A DNA stretch of 64,000 nucleotides, taken from Thalassospira lohafexi. Its GTDB lineage: Bacteria; Pseudomonadota; Alphaproteobacteria; Rhodospirillales; Thalassospiraceae. Below the pieces are notes generated by a model. The model was not told the DNA's origin. It did no database searches and worked only from the letters and a program-made list of their open reading frames with translations. The stretch's first letter is position 1. Every line of letters starts with the position of its first letter. The stretch spans positions 605,979-669,978 of the forward strand of contig NZ_NXGX01000002.1 in NCBI RefSeq assembly GCF_002844275.1, read 5' to 3'. Of the stretch, positions 17,411 to 25,290 are shown piece by piece. Position numbers and translations under genes: made by a program.

Positions 17411-18364
17411 ATGCGCAACAGCATCCCGATCTATAAACTCTATGGCGAACGTGATGCCGATGCCCGAACGGCGGGCGGGTTTGATGCCACGCGCGATCCG
17501 GAAAACAGCACCGCCGAACCACAACCGATCACCGAACCAGAATTCTTTCACCTTGAAAGCATTCCCGAACGATCGCGCCTGCATGACTGGCACATCAAAC
17601 CGCACCGCCACACCAATCTGTTTCAGTTGCTTTACATCACGCAGGGCTCGGCAAACATCAGTTTTGATGACCAGCATTTCACCATGCAATCGGGCCATCT
17701 GATCACGGTCCCGCCGGGCACTGTGCATGGCTTTAAATTCAGTGATGATATTGATGGCTGGGTGATTTCGCTGACCGATTATCACCTGCAACAAACGCTG
17801 GCCCCCGCCCCCAAACTGCTTGCCCGGCTTGATCAGGCTGTCTGCGTTGATACGGTCACCGGCACCACATCCGCACAGCAAAGCCCGATCGACTTTCTGA
17901 TCCATCAACTGGTCCTGGAATATTACAGCCACAAAACCGGCCGGATGTTTGCGCTGCGCCATATTCTGGGATTGCTGTTGCTTGATATCGGGCGCAACAC
18001 CCCACAGCACAGCACCACCACCCGCCTGTCGCGTCAGGAACAGAAAACCGGCAAATTCCGCAAGTTTCAGGCCCTTGTCGAAACGTTCTACAAACAGCAC
18101 AAACCGCTTGAATTCTATGCGCGTGAAATCGGCATCACCACCACACAGCTTAACCGCATTGCCAAGGATATCTATGGCATGACCGCAAGTGAGGTGCTGC
18201 AAAACCGCCTGATGCTGGAAGCAAAACGCACCCTGATCTATACCGACATCGCCATTCAGCAAATCGCCGATGAACTGGGCTTTCGCGATGCCGGTTATTT
18301 TTCACGATTTTTCGCCAAACATGCCGGAATCCCGCCAGCAGAATTCCGGCGCGATCATCGCTAA
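17411..18364 (+). CDS. pobR: AraC-family regulator, PobR-like
   Basis: 317-residue regulator with an N-terminal cupin-type effector domain (HDWHIKPHRHTNLFQLLYITQGSANISFD, residues about 60-90) and a C-terminal double HTH (REIGITTTQLNRIAKD to IADELGFRDAGYFSRFFAKH). The start IPIYKLYGE and the HxW-PHRH block resemble the AraC-type PobR proteins that activate pobA with 4-hydroxybenzoate. It follows the TRAP operon here rather than flanking pobA, which lies 22 kb away, so the assignment rests on sequence resemblance and pathway context. A hairpin at 18382-18415 follows. Confidence 0.72.
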   Translation: MRNSIPIYKLYGERDADARTAGGFDATRDPENSTAEPQPITEPEFFHLESIPERSRLHDWHIKPHRHTNLFQLLYITQGSANISFDDQHFTMQSGHLITVPPGTVHGFKFSDDIDGWVISLTDYHLQQTLAPAPKLLARLDQAVCVDTVTGTTSAQQSPIDFLIHQLVLEYYSHKTGRMFALRHILGLLLLDIGRNTPQHSTTTRLSRQEQKTGKFRKFQALVETFYKQHKPLEFYAREIGITTTQLNRIAKDIYGMTASEVLQNRLMLEAKRTLIYTDIAIQQIADELGFRDAGYFSRFFAKHAGIPPAEFRRDHR

Positions 18365-18381
18365 GGTCTGCGCTGTACTGC

Positions 18382-18415
18382 GCCCGGAATGACTGATTTC
18401 TCCATTCCGGGCTTT
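18382..18415 (+). terminator. terminator after PobR-like gene
   Basis: Perfect 10-bp stem GCCCGGAATG / CATTCCGGGC followed by TTT, between two convergent genes. A short T-run makes it a moderate terminator; it may act in both directions. Confidence 0.6.
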
Positions 18416-18427
18416 CGCAACATGGCC

Positions 18428-18886
18428 CTATAACCAGCCACCCGTCCCGCTTAGATGTTCTGGCAAATCCTTAAGCGGCAGCTTGGTCAAATCCTTGGTG
18501 ATTTCACCCTCAACCGTCATCTCAACCGCCTTTGACATTTTCTGGCGGACCGTGCCCATGATTTTTGGCGGTGCCACCACAATCAGATTATCAAACTTGC
18601 CGTCATTACGCTTGGCCGTCAGGTACGACATCACATCATCAACAAATTCGACCTGTGCATGTTCATGCGGGTCGGAACTGGGCGGCATGGCGTGGCGTTG
18701 CTGATTGCCGCCGGGGTTGGCAAAACCGCGACCGGGCTTGTCACTGGCAATTTCCGAACTGGATCGATTATCGGCAATCATTTCATGAACGGTTTCCAGA
18801 TGACGGCCTTCGGCATCGTGATGCACGGAAATCACATGTGCGCGGCCACCATCGGCGACAAGGATCCACTGGTTCTTATGGGGCAT
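18428..18886 (-). CDS. host attachment protein family
   Basis: 152-residue soluble protein of the family named for Agrobacterium attachment proteins. The pattern is seen as WILVADGGRAHVISV at the N-terminus, a Gly/Asn/His-rich loop (residues about 50-75), FVDDVMSYLTAKRNDGKFDNLIVVAPPKIMGTVR and a C-terminal ITKDLTKLPLKDLPEHL. This RNase H-like fold is found in many proteobacteria; its biochemical role is unknown, and a true attachment role here is doubtful. ATG 18886 is preferred over an in-frame codon at 18940. Confidence 0.8.
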   Translation of the reverse strand: MPHKNQWILVADGGRAHVISVHHDAEGRHLETVHEMIADNRSSSEIASDKPGRGFANPGGNQQRHAMPPSSDPHEHAQVEFVDDVMSYLTAKRNDGKFDNLIVVAPPKIMGTVRQKMSKAVEMTVEGEITKDLTKLPLKDLPEHLSGTGGWL

Positions 18887-18960
18887 TTCAAACCTGCCAT
18901 TCGTTGTTGCAGATACCTCGCCAACGCCCGCAAACGCCATGATGTTCCAGCCAATCCCCG

Positions 18961-18997
18961 GAAAAACAAAAAGGGCCGATCCTCTGACCGGCCCTTT
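18961..18997 (-). terminator. terminator after ABC permease
   Basis: Stem AAAGGGCCG (18970-18978) and CGGCCCTTT (18989-18997), followed on the minus strand by TTTGTTTTTC. Ends the ABC transporter operon, 28 bases past the permease stop. Confidence 0.82.
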
Positions 18998-19024
18998 GAT
19001 CTCTTTCGCGGAATGTCGTTGCGT

Positions 19025-19834
19025 CTACCGCCAGCCCAGCAACCAGCGATCCAGCCGCCCCAGCAACCAAGAAACGCACAAGCCCATCAAGGACAACACC
19101 ACCACACCGGCAATCAATTGATCGGTCTGATACAGGTTCCCGGCCGCCAGAATAAGCGCCCCGATCCCGTATTGCGCGCCAATCATCTCGGCGGCAATCA
19201 ACAGGATAATCGCAATCGATGATGAAATGCGGAACCCCGACAGGATGGTGGGCAATGCACCGGGCAATATGATCTTGCGGACCACCGAGGTCATCGGCAA
19301 ATCAAAGCTTTGCCCCATACGGATCAGGTTGCGCTGAACGTTATCCACCCCGCCAAACGTATTGATCACGGTCGGGAAAAACACGCCAAAGGCAATGGTG
19401 GCAAACTTCGATGGTTCGCCAATGCCAAACCAGATGATAAACAGCGGCAACAGCGCAATCTTCGGGATCGGGAACAGGGCCGACACCAATGCCACACCGG
19501 GCGACCGCGCCCATGTAAACATGCCAACCAGAAAACCAACCACCAACCCGGCCACCGTCCCCATGATCCAGCCACCGACAAGGCGCTGTAACGACGCACC
19601 AAGGTGCAGCCAAAGGTCACCCGACACAATCAACTGCCAAAGTGCCTTGGCCACCGCAACCGGGCTTGGCATCGCAAGTTCGGAAATAAACCCGGTGCTT
19701 GATCCCAATTGCCACAGCGCAATCACCACCACAAAGCTGGCCCATGCCGCCACCGGATTGGATTTCGGGTTAAACCCCGTCGCCCGGAACCGCACCAGTG
19801 ATGCAGGTGCGCCCTGCTCAACATCACGCGACAT
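19025..19834 (-). CDS. ABC transporter permease (NitT/TauT/Ssu type)
   Basis: Inner-membrane subunit, 269 residues, about six membrane segments, with the EAA-type cytoplasmic loop around AATLP-like GALPTILSGFRISSSIAI, characteristic of SsuC/TauC permeases. ATG 19834 has AAGGAG seven bases upstream and overlaps the ATPase stop by 11 bases; a longer frame to 19870 is less likely. Last gene of the receptor-ATPase-permease operon. Confidence 0.92.
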   Translation of the reverse strand: MSRDVEQGAPASLVRFRATGFNPKSNPVAAWASFVVVIALWQLGSSTGFISELAMPSPVAVAKALWQLIVSGDLWLHLGASLQRLVGGWIMGTVAGLVVGFLVGMFTWARSPGVALVSALFPIPKIALLPLFIIWFGIGEPSKFATIAFGVFFPTVINTFGGVDNVQRNLIRMGQSFDLPMTSVVRKIILPGALPTILSGFRISSSIAIILLIAAEMIGAQYGIGALILAAGNLYQTDQLIAGVVVLSLMGLCVSWLLGRLDRWLLGWR

Positions 19835-20597
19835 GCTCAAGCTCCTTATCGGCCGCAATTGCCTCATCACGGATCAACGCCCAAAGCGCCTGCTCATGCG
19901 CGATCAGTTCAGGCATGCCCTCAACCCGATCCTTGATCGGCACATCAATGTCATGGATTTCCTTGATCGTGCCCGGACGCCGGCGCAATGCCACCACCTT
20001 ATGGGCCAGCCGCACCGCTTCATTCAGGTTATGGGTCACATACACCGCCGTCATGCCGGTACGCGCAAACATGTCGGAAAACTCATCAAGCAATAAAATC
20101 CGCGTCTGCGCATCCAGGGCCGACAGTGGCTCATCCATCAACAAGACTGCGGGCCGCACCGCCAACGCGCGCGCAATCCCCACCCGCTGCTTCATGCCAC
20201 CCGAAAGCTGCTTGGGGTACGCATCGGCAAAATCTGAAAGGTTGGTTTGCGCCAAAACTTCGGCAATGCGGTCATCACGTTCGGATTTGGACAATGCGTG
20301 GTCTTCCAGCACCAGACTGATATTGCCCGCAACCGTGCGCCACGGCAAAAGTGCAAAGTCCTGAAAAACATACGTCAGCGGGTTTAAGCACCCCTCGGGC
20401 TTTGCCTGATCACACATCAGGACCTCCCCGCCGGTCGGTTTAAGCAACCCGCCAATAATCGACAGCAACGTCGATTTCCCACAGCCCGACGGCCCGATCA
20501 GGGCCACGACCTCACCCGGCTCAATGCCAAAATCAATGTCGCGCAATGCCTCGACCTGATCATAGCTGTGACTGACATTCTTGATATGAAGGCGCAT
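19824..20597 (-). CDS. ABC transporter ATP-binding protein (NitT/TauT/Ssu type)
   Basis: 257-residue ATPase with Walker A GPSGCGKSTLL (residue about 37), Q-loop region FQDFALLPW, signature LSGGMKQRVGIARAL, Walker B AVLLMDEPLSALD and the switch His in YVTHNLNEA. SsuB/TauB subfamily. Energises the importer made with the neighbouring permease and receptor. Confidence 0.95.
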   Translation of the reverse strand: MRLHIKNVSHSYDQVEALRDIDFGIEPGEVVALIGPSGCGKSTLLSIIGGLLKPTGGEVLMCDQAKPEGCLNPLTYVFQDFALLPWRTVAGNISLVLEDHALSKSERDDRIAEVLAQTNLSDFADAYPKQLSGGMKQRVGIARALAVRPAVLLMDEPLSALDAQTRILLLDEFSDMFARTGMTAVYVTHNLNEAVRLAHKVVALRRRPGTIKEIHDIDVPIKDRVEGMPELIAHEQALWALIRDEAIAADKELEHVA

Positions 20598-20621
20598 CGC
20601 GCTCTCTTTTTAAAAGGACTA

Positions 20622-20663
20622 AAAAAATAACAACCGGGCCGAAGGCATGTCGCTTCGGCCCGG
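20622..20663 (-). terminator. attenuator between receptor and ATPase genes
   Basis: Perfect 10-bp stem CCGGGCCGAA (20634-20643) / TTCGGCCCGG (20654-20663), followed on the minus strand by TTGTTATTTTTTT. It lies inside the operon just after the receptor gene, so it probably lowers ATPase and permease transcripts relative to the receptor. Confidence 0.75.
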
Positions 20664-20680
20664 CTTAAAATCAGATGATC

Positions 20681-21742
20681 TTACTGACCCAGCGGCGCGA
20701 TAAAGCTGGTATCGATGAACTCATCCGGGTTGGCATCGGCCGAAACGTACCCACGCTCCTGATACCATTTGACCTGCGCTTTGACGTCCTCGACATCAAG
20801 CTTGCCTTCCTCGGTGATGAACATCGCGCCATTGCGGATTTTCGGATAGGCCTTCTCGGCCGGATCGTCGCTATAGACATACTTGTGCACGATCTCAAGA
20901 ATCTCGTCGGTGGTGTCACTTTTCACAAGCTTGCCATCGCTGTCCGTTGCCAAAAGCCCCGCCCGATAATCGGCAACCCCTTTTTGATAGGCGCGCACGA
21001 ATTTCTCGACCACATCGCGACGTTCTTCAACATTGCTGGCCGATGTAAACAGACCACCAACCTGATAAGGCACATAATCCTTCACCCAGCCAATGATGTG
21101 TGCGGCCCCGGCATTGGCCAGCGGCTTTGCAATGTGCGGCACAATGATCATGCTATCGACCTGCCCGCTTTTAAGCGCGCCAATCATGTTGGGCACGGAC
21201 TGAAGCGGCTTAAGCTCCATGCTTGCAAGGTCAACACCGGCCTTCTCGGCCACATTGCCAATCATGTAATGAAATGACGATCCAACCTGCGACAGCGCAA
21301 AGCTATGCCCGCCCAGCTTATCAACCGACGTCAAACCGGCCTCAAACGCCTTGTTCGATGCCAAAATCGCCGATCCGTCATAGCCCGCATCTTCATGAAG
21401 CTGCGCGCCAATCACCTTAAGCGCGCCCTTGCCCGCAAGGTTAAAGAAACCACCCGTAAACGCCGTCACGCCAAAATCAGCATCCCCCGATGCAATCGCC
21501 ACCGCAACCGGCTGGGCCGACCGGAAAAACGTAATTTCCGCATCAAGCCCTTCGTCGGCGAAATAGCCCTTTTCCTTGGCGATAAACAAGGGCGAGCTTG
21601 AAACGAATGTCAGCGCGGCAATGTTGATTTTCTCCGCCGCATGTGCCGCCCCGCCCCCCAAAACAGCCGCACCAAGGGCGACGGCCAGCACCGAACGACG
21701 GGCGGCTGTTGCGGCACCCCGCCATAAATCATGTGAACGCAT
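20681..21742 (-). CDS. ABC transporter substrate-binding protein (NMT1/SsuA-like)
   Basis: Periplasmic receptor, 353 residues, with a signal peptide (hydrophobic stretch residues about 17-34, cut after AAHA near residue 36) and an NMT1-type fold: KINIAALTFVSSSPLFIAKEKGYFADEGLDAEI at the mature start, then SGDADFGVTAFTGGFFNL. First gene of the operon. The ligand (taurine, sulfonate, a thiamine precursor, an aromatic or other) cannot be told from sequence, and no linked catabolic gene points to one. Confidence 0.9.
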   Translation of the reverse strand: MRSHDLWRGAATAARRSVLAVALGAAVLGGGAAHAAEKINIAALTFVSSSPLFIAKEKGYFADEGLDAEITFFRSAQPVAVAIASGDADFGVTAFTGGFFNLAGKGALKVIGAQLHEDAGYDGSAILASNKAFEAGLTSVDKLGGHSFALSQVGSSFHYMIGNVAEKAGVDLASMELKPLQSVPNMIGALKSGQVDSMIIVPHIAKPLANAGAAHIIGWVKDYVPYQVGGLFTSASNVEERRDVVEKFVRAYQKGVADYRAGLLATDSDGKLVKSDTTDEILEIVHKYVYSDDPAEKAYPKIRNGAMFITEEGKLDVEDVKAQVKWYQERGYVSADANPDEFIDTSFIAPLGQ

Positions 21743-21914
21743 GTTTCCTCCTCAAAACCATTTTTTGTTCATTTATGTGTTCGCAATTTTGGTAGCCGAT
21801 TAAGCGCCAAATTGCCAATGTTTAGCGCCTATTGCATGAAAATTGGCGGGTTTTGCCCCTTATGGGCTAATCGCACGAAACGATCTTTCGCCCGCTGGTG
21901 GAACGCCCGGCACG

Positions 21915-21939
21915 AGATTCCCGCCTGCGCGGGAATGAC
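21915..21939. repeat. REP-like palindrome, copy 1
   Basis: Palindrome around ATTCCCGCCTGCGCGGGAAT, the reverse complement of the element at 58621-58650. The 382-base gap 21743-22124 holds this, a related copy at 21991-22018 and the divergent promoters; no gene is seen. Confidence 0.6.
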
Positions 21940-21990
21940 AGTGCCTGACAATCAGATCAATACAAACGTCATCCCCGCGAAACCCTTCCC

Positions 21991-22018
21991 CGTCATCCCC
22001 GCGAAGGCGGGGATCTCG
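21991..22018. repeat. REP-like palindrome, copy 2
   Basis: CGTCATCCCCGCGAAGGCGG followed by GGATCTCG: the same hairpin type as the copies at 21915 and 58621 with compensating changes. A partial copy (GTCATCCCCGCGAA) starts at 21969. Confidence 0.55.
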
Positions 22019-22124
22019 CCCCACAAACTCCACCCTCACCGAGAACACCCCACACAAAATTGCCACCCCACACAAAACAGGCTAAAACCAGCACACCACC
22101 TTCACCCCCGTGACAAGGCCGATC

Positions 22125-23327
22125 ATGCCAGAACAATCCCCGACATCCGCCCCCACCCCCAACGGCAAAACCGCCATGATCATCGGTGCCGGTCCCGCCG
22201 GGCTGATGGCCGCCGAACGGTTGGCGGGCGAAGGATATGCGGTGACATTGTATGAAGGCATGCCCAGTGCCGGGCGGAAATTCCTGATGGCCGGAAAATC
22301 GGGTCTGAACATCACGCATAGCGAAGATTTGGAAACCTTCCTGACCCGCTATGGCGCATCGCGCGAACGCCTCGAACCACACCTTAGAAAATTCGGCCCC
22401 GCCCAAATCCGCGACTGGTGTGCGGGGCTTGGCATTGAAACCTTTGTCGGGTCTTCGGGCCGGGTGTTCCCGACCACGATGAAGGCAAGCCCGCTTTTGC
22501 GTGCATGGCTCAAACGCTTGGATGGCTTGGGCTGTAAAATCCACTATCGCCACTATTGGACCGGCTGGAATGATGCCGATCAGGCCGTTTTTAAAACACC
22601 CGATGGCGAAACAACGGCCACGGCTGACATCACCGTGCTGGCCTTGGGCGGCGGAAGCTGGAAACGGCTGGGATCAGACGGCAAATGGATGGATATCCTG
22701 CAAAATGCCGGGATCAAATGCACCCCGTTCAAACCGGCCAATTGCGGCTTTGACGTCAACTGGACCGACCATTTGATTGATAAATGCGCCGGACAACCGG
22801 TAAAACCCGTCACCCTGACCTGTGGCACGCAAACCGTGCGCGGTGAATTCGTGATTTCCAAAACCGGGATCGAAGGCAGTGCGGTTTATGCCATCTCGGC
22901 AACGCTCCGCGATCAATGGCTTGAAACCGGGGACGCCACCCTCACACTCGACCTCGCCCCGGACCGCACACTGGAAGACGTCACCACCCGCCTTACCAAA
23001 CCACGCGGCAAAAACTCCATGGGCAACCATTTGCGCAAATCGCTCGGCCTTGACGCCACCAAAACCGCCCTGATTTTTGAGGTCACCTCACGCGAAACCC
23101 TAAACGACCCAACAAAACTCGCCACCGCAATTAAGAGCCTCCCCCTCAAAATCACCAAACCCCGCCCGATTGATGAGGCCATCAGCACCGCTGGCGGCGT
23201 CGCATGGGAAGAACTCGACAAAACTTTCCAGCTTATCAAACGCCCCGGCACCTATTGCTTGGGCGAGATGGTCGATTGGGAAGCGCCTACTGGAGGGTAT
23301 TTGTTGAGTGCTTCGCTTACGCACTAA
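22125..23327 (+). CDS. NAD(P)/FAD-dependent oxidoreductase (BaiN/HI0933-like)
   Basis: About 400-residue flavoprotein. The dinucleotide fold is at the N-terminus (MIIGAGPAGLMAAERLAGEGYAVTLYE) followed by the family box AGRKFLMAGKSGLNITHSED, and the C-terminus has the usual GGVAWEELD and GEMVDWEAPTGGYLL. Proteins of this group include YhiN and bile-acid BaiN, mostly without a known substrate. ATG 22125 is preferred to GTG 22110, with AAGG eight bases upstream. Monocistronic, followed by a bidirectional hairpin at 23351-23408. Confidence 0.85.
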   Translation: MPEQSPTSAPTPNGKTAMIIGAGPAGLMAAERLAGEGYAVTLYEGMPSAGRKFLMAGKSGLNITHSEDLETFLTRYGASRERLEPHLRKFGPAQIRDWCAGLGIETFVGSSGRVFPTTMKASPLLRAWLKRLDGLGCKIHYRHYWTGWNDADQAVFKTPDGETTATADITVLALGGGSWKRLGSDGKWMDILQNAGIKCTPFKPANCGFDVNWTDHLIDKCAGQPVKPVTLTCGTQTVRGEFVISKTGIEGSAVYAISATLRDQWLETGDATLTLDLAPDRTLEDVTTRLTKPRGKNSMGNHLRKSLGLDATKTALIFEVTSRETLNDPTKLATAIKSLPLKITKPRPIDEAISTAGGVAWEELDKTFQLIKRPGTYCLGEMVDWEAPTGGYLLSASLTH

Positions 23328-23350
23328 ATGCAAACAAACAACAATATCCA

Positions 23351-23408
23351 AAATTAATGGGCTAACATTCATAAGGAAAACTCCTTACCTATGTCAGCCC
23401 ATTAATTT
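23351..23408. terminator. bidirectional terminator at edge of low-G+C segment
   Basis: 13-bp arms AAATTAATGGGCT (23351-23363) and AGCCCATTAATTT (23396-23408), with further complementary bases inside, followed by TTT on the plus side and TTTT on the minus side. It serves the convergent flavoprotein and GIY-YIG genes, overlaps the latter's stop codon, and marks the left edge of an A+T-rich insert. Confidence 0.7.
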
Positions 23409-23906
23409 TTTAAGGTAATCACCTTTCTCATAGTCCCAGATTTGTGTCCATTCTTCAGCATCCTGAAATGAAGGATAAGCTGAATTACGTCTTGGACCAA
23501 TTGCACGAATCAAAAGTGCTTCCAAATCTCCAATGGTAGTATACGTATCGTCGCTAAGACTATCTACTGGTTCGTCTAAAGTTAGTATCCCTGTTGACGG
23601 ATCAGGACACCCAATTGGTCGAAATCCATACCAAGAAAACCGATCCCATTTATTTGCTAAATGATCAGAAAGATGGTCTTTTAATCGTTTTCCCAAACCC
23701 TGTTGGCGAGTTAAGCCAACGTATGTAGGACCGTAGTTATCAAATAAAATATAGATTCCCTGCTGATTTCGAAAATCACAAATGCGGATTTTTCCTCGAT
23801 TAGCTCCTACTCTTCCAAGAAAACGAAAACTGTTCCGGTATCCTTTCCCTGGAGACCAATCAATTTCATCTAATCTCCAAAACTGACCAAAACTTGTAAC
23901 CTTCAT
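23394..23906 (-). CDS. GIY-YIG nuclease-domain protein
   Basis: About 170 residues with a GIY-YIG motif: QQGIYILFDNYGPTYVGLTRQQGLGKRLKDHL, where GIY and YVG are followed by the expected catalytic Arg in GKRL. The C-terminal acidic residue could be in GDLEALLIRA. ATG 23906 is chosen because AGGAAA lies just upstream; the open frame continues to 23996 with no ribosome site. Codon use and base composition are clearly A+T-richer than neighbours, suggesting transfer. No linked partner was seen; it could be a mobile-DNA nuclease or a stand-alone repair/restriction-like protein. Confidence 0.75.
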   Translation of the reverse strand: MKVTSFGQFWRLDEIDWSPGKGYRNSFRFLGRVGANRGKIRICDFRNQQGIYILFDNYGPTYVGLTRQQGLGKRLKDHLSDHLANKWDRFSWYGFRPIGCPDPSTGILTLDEPVDSLSDDTYTTIGDLEALLIRAIGPRRNSAYPSFQDAEEWTQIWDYEKGDYLKKLMG

Positions 23907-23943
23907 TAATTTTCCTATCGGTTCTCTCTTATGTACCATCCAT

Positions 23944-23968
23944 AAAAAGGGGACAGATTTCTTTTCTG
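23944..23968. repeat. GGGGACAG motif upstream of GIY-YIG gene
   Basis: AAAAAGGGGACAGATTTCTT followed by TTCTG. The near-identical AAAAAGCGGACAGATTTATT recurs at 59635, beside the other low-G+C nuclease-like gene. Motifs of this type often flank REP-associated or mobile segments in proteobacteria (general knowledge). Confidence 0.5.
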
Positions 23969-23986
23969 CCCCAAGAAAATGCCACG

Positions 23987-24193
23987 TCAATGACAATGCA
24001 CCGACCCCGCCTTGTTATCCATGTGGCAACACTGACCGGGCGGGGAGCTTTTGCGGCATCCGCCGCCATGTTCAATCACCTGCCCCGCCGTCTGACCCGC
24101 CACAGTAAAGCCGCCCGCCGCATGAGCCGGCATGGGGTCTGCGCAAAGTGCAAACACCGCACCAATCGCCAAAATCATCATCACTTTCATCAT
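23987..24193 (-). CDS. small secreted Cys/His-rich protein
   Basis: 68-residue protein with a signal peptide (MMKVMMILAIGAVFALCADP, cut after AHA near residue 25) and a short mature part ending SPPGQCCHMDNKAGSVHCH. Three Cys and several His in the last 25 residues suggest metal binding or a disulfide-stabilised peptide. A strong GGGGAGG site precedes the two adjacent ATG codons (24193, 24190). I do not recognise a named family. Divergent from the methyltransferase gene at 24361. Confidence 0.65.
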   Translation of the reverse strand: MMKVMMILAIGAVFALCADPMPAHAAGGFTVAGQTAGQVIEHGGGCRKSSPPGQCCHMDNKAGSVHCH

Positions 24194-24360
24194 CCGTCCT
24201 CCCCTGTGTCTTCCCGCATGTTTGCGTGATGATACGCATCAAACCGATGGCCGAATACTACTCACAAGGGCAGGACCAATTTGCATTCATGCGCGGCCTG
24301 TGCCTTAATGCCCGCTCCCGAGACAAACACTCCAAAAGCAAAAACAGCGAGGCAAGAACC

Positions 24361-25032
24361 ATGGTCGACGCCAGTGATGGCGATGCCAATCGTCATGATA
24401 TTTCCGATAGCGCATCTGAACTGACCCGCATGACGGATGCCGATCCGCAACGTCTGGCGGCCTATTACGATAAATGGGCCGAAAGCTATGACGCTGATTT
24501 GCCGAAAATGGGCTATGACGCACCACTGCGCGCAGCCGCCATCATGGTCGCACAGGATATCGCGTTTGATGCGCCGATTTTGGATGCCGGATGTGGCACC
24601 GGCCTGACCGGGCAGGAACTGGCACGGGCCGGATACACCGACCTCACCGGGATTGATTTATCACTGGAATCCCTGCAAGCCGCCGAGGCCAAGGGTGTCT
24701 ATCGCCATCTTAAAAAGCGCGACATGAACAAGCCACTGGCCTTTGGCGACAATGGTTTTGCCGCCGTGCAATGCATCGGCACCCTGACCTATGTGCGTGA
24801 AAAACGCAAACTGATGGCCGAGTTTTGCCGCGTGGTCAAACGCGGCGGCATTGTCAGTTTCACCCACCGCGCCGATCTGTATGACGAGACCTTTGTTAAG
24901 GTCCTGACCGCCACCACGCGTGCGGGACTCTGGGAACAGGTTTCGCATTCCAACCCGATGCCCTATCTGCCGAACCATAAGGATTTCGGGGATAAGACGC
25001 ATGTTTTCTATGACGTCTATCGTGTGAAATAA
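24361..25032 (+). CDS. class I SAM-dependent methyltransferase
   Basis: 223-residue enzyme. SAM-binding motif I is ILDAGCGTGLTGQEL (around residue 75), with the acidic loop following in LTGIDLSLESL. The N-terminal YYDKWAESYDADLPKMGYDAP resembles the UbiE/WBSCR27-type group. Substrate unknown. ATG 24361 with GAGG nine bases upstream gives the usual N-terminus; the open frame extends to 24148 but would overlap the divergent small gene. Confidence 0.8.
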   Translation: MVDASDGDANRHDISDSASELTRMTDADPQRLAAYYDKWAESYDADLPKMGYDAPLRAAAIMVAQDIAFDAPILDAGCGTGLTGQELARAGYTDLTGIDLSLESLQAAEAKGVYRHLKKRDMNKPLAFGDNGFAAVQCIGTLTYVREKRKLMAEFCRVVKRGGIVSFTHRADLYDETFVKVLTATTRAGLWEQVSHSNPMPYLPNHKDFGDKTHVFYDVYRVK

Positions 25033-25119
25033 CCTCGCGATTTCAGACCACTAAGCGACATTTCCCACCCCACACCTGAAACACCCCGCACCATAAATGC
25101 GATCCATTCGCATTTTATA

Positions 25120-25161
25120 GTTGACAAGATCAACCATTTCTAGGTAGTTGATTATGTCAAC
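25120..25161. promoter_or_regulatory. double MarR-like operator
   Basis: Two copies of GTTGA-5-TCAAC (25120-25134 and 25147-25161), centres 27 bp apart, the whole arranged as a larger inverted repeat. A TTGACA hexamer lies inside copy 1, so binding would block a promoter. It lies before an MFS-MarR-reductase operon whose MarR protein is the likely ligand. The rest of 25033-25290 shows no gene. Confidence 0.65.
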
Positions 25162-25290
25162 CAATTAAGCCTGCGCCAGTTAAGTCTGCGCCAGTCGAAC
25201 CTACGCAAGTGCAAGCCCTAAAGCGCCCCTCGTGCCACCACACGGTCTGCGCATTGTTTGCCGCGCCACCAATGAAAGCAACCTTGCCCC

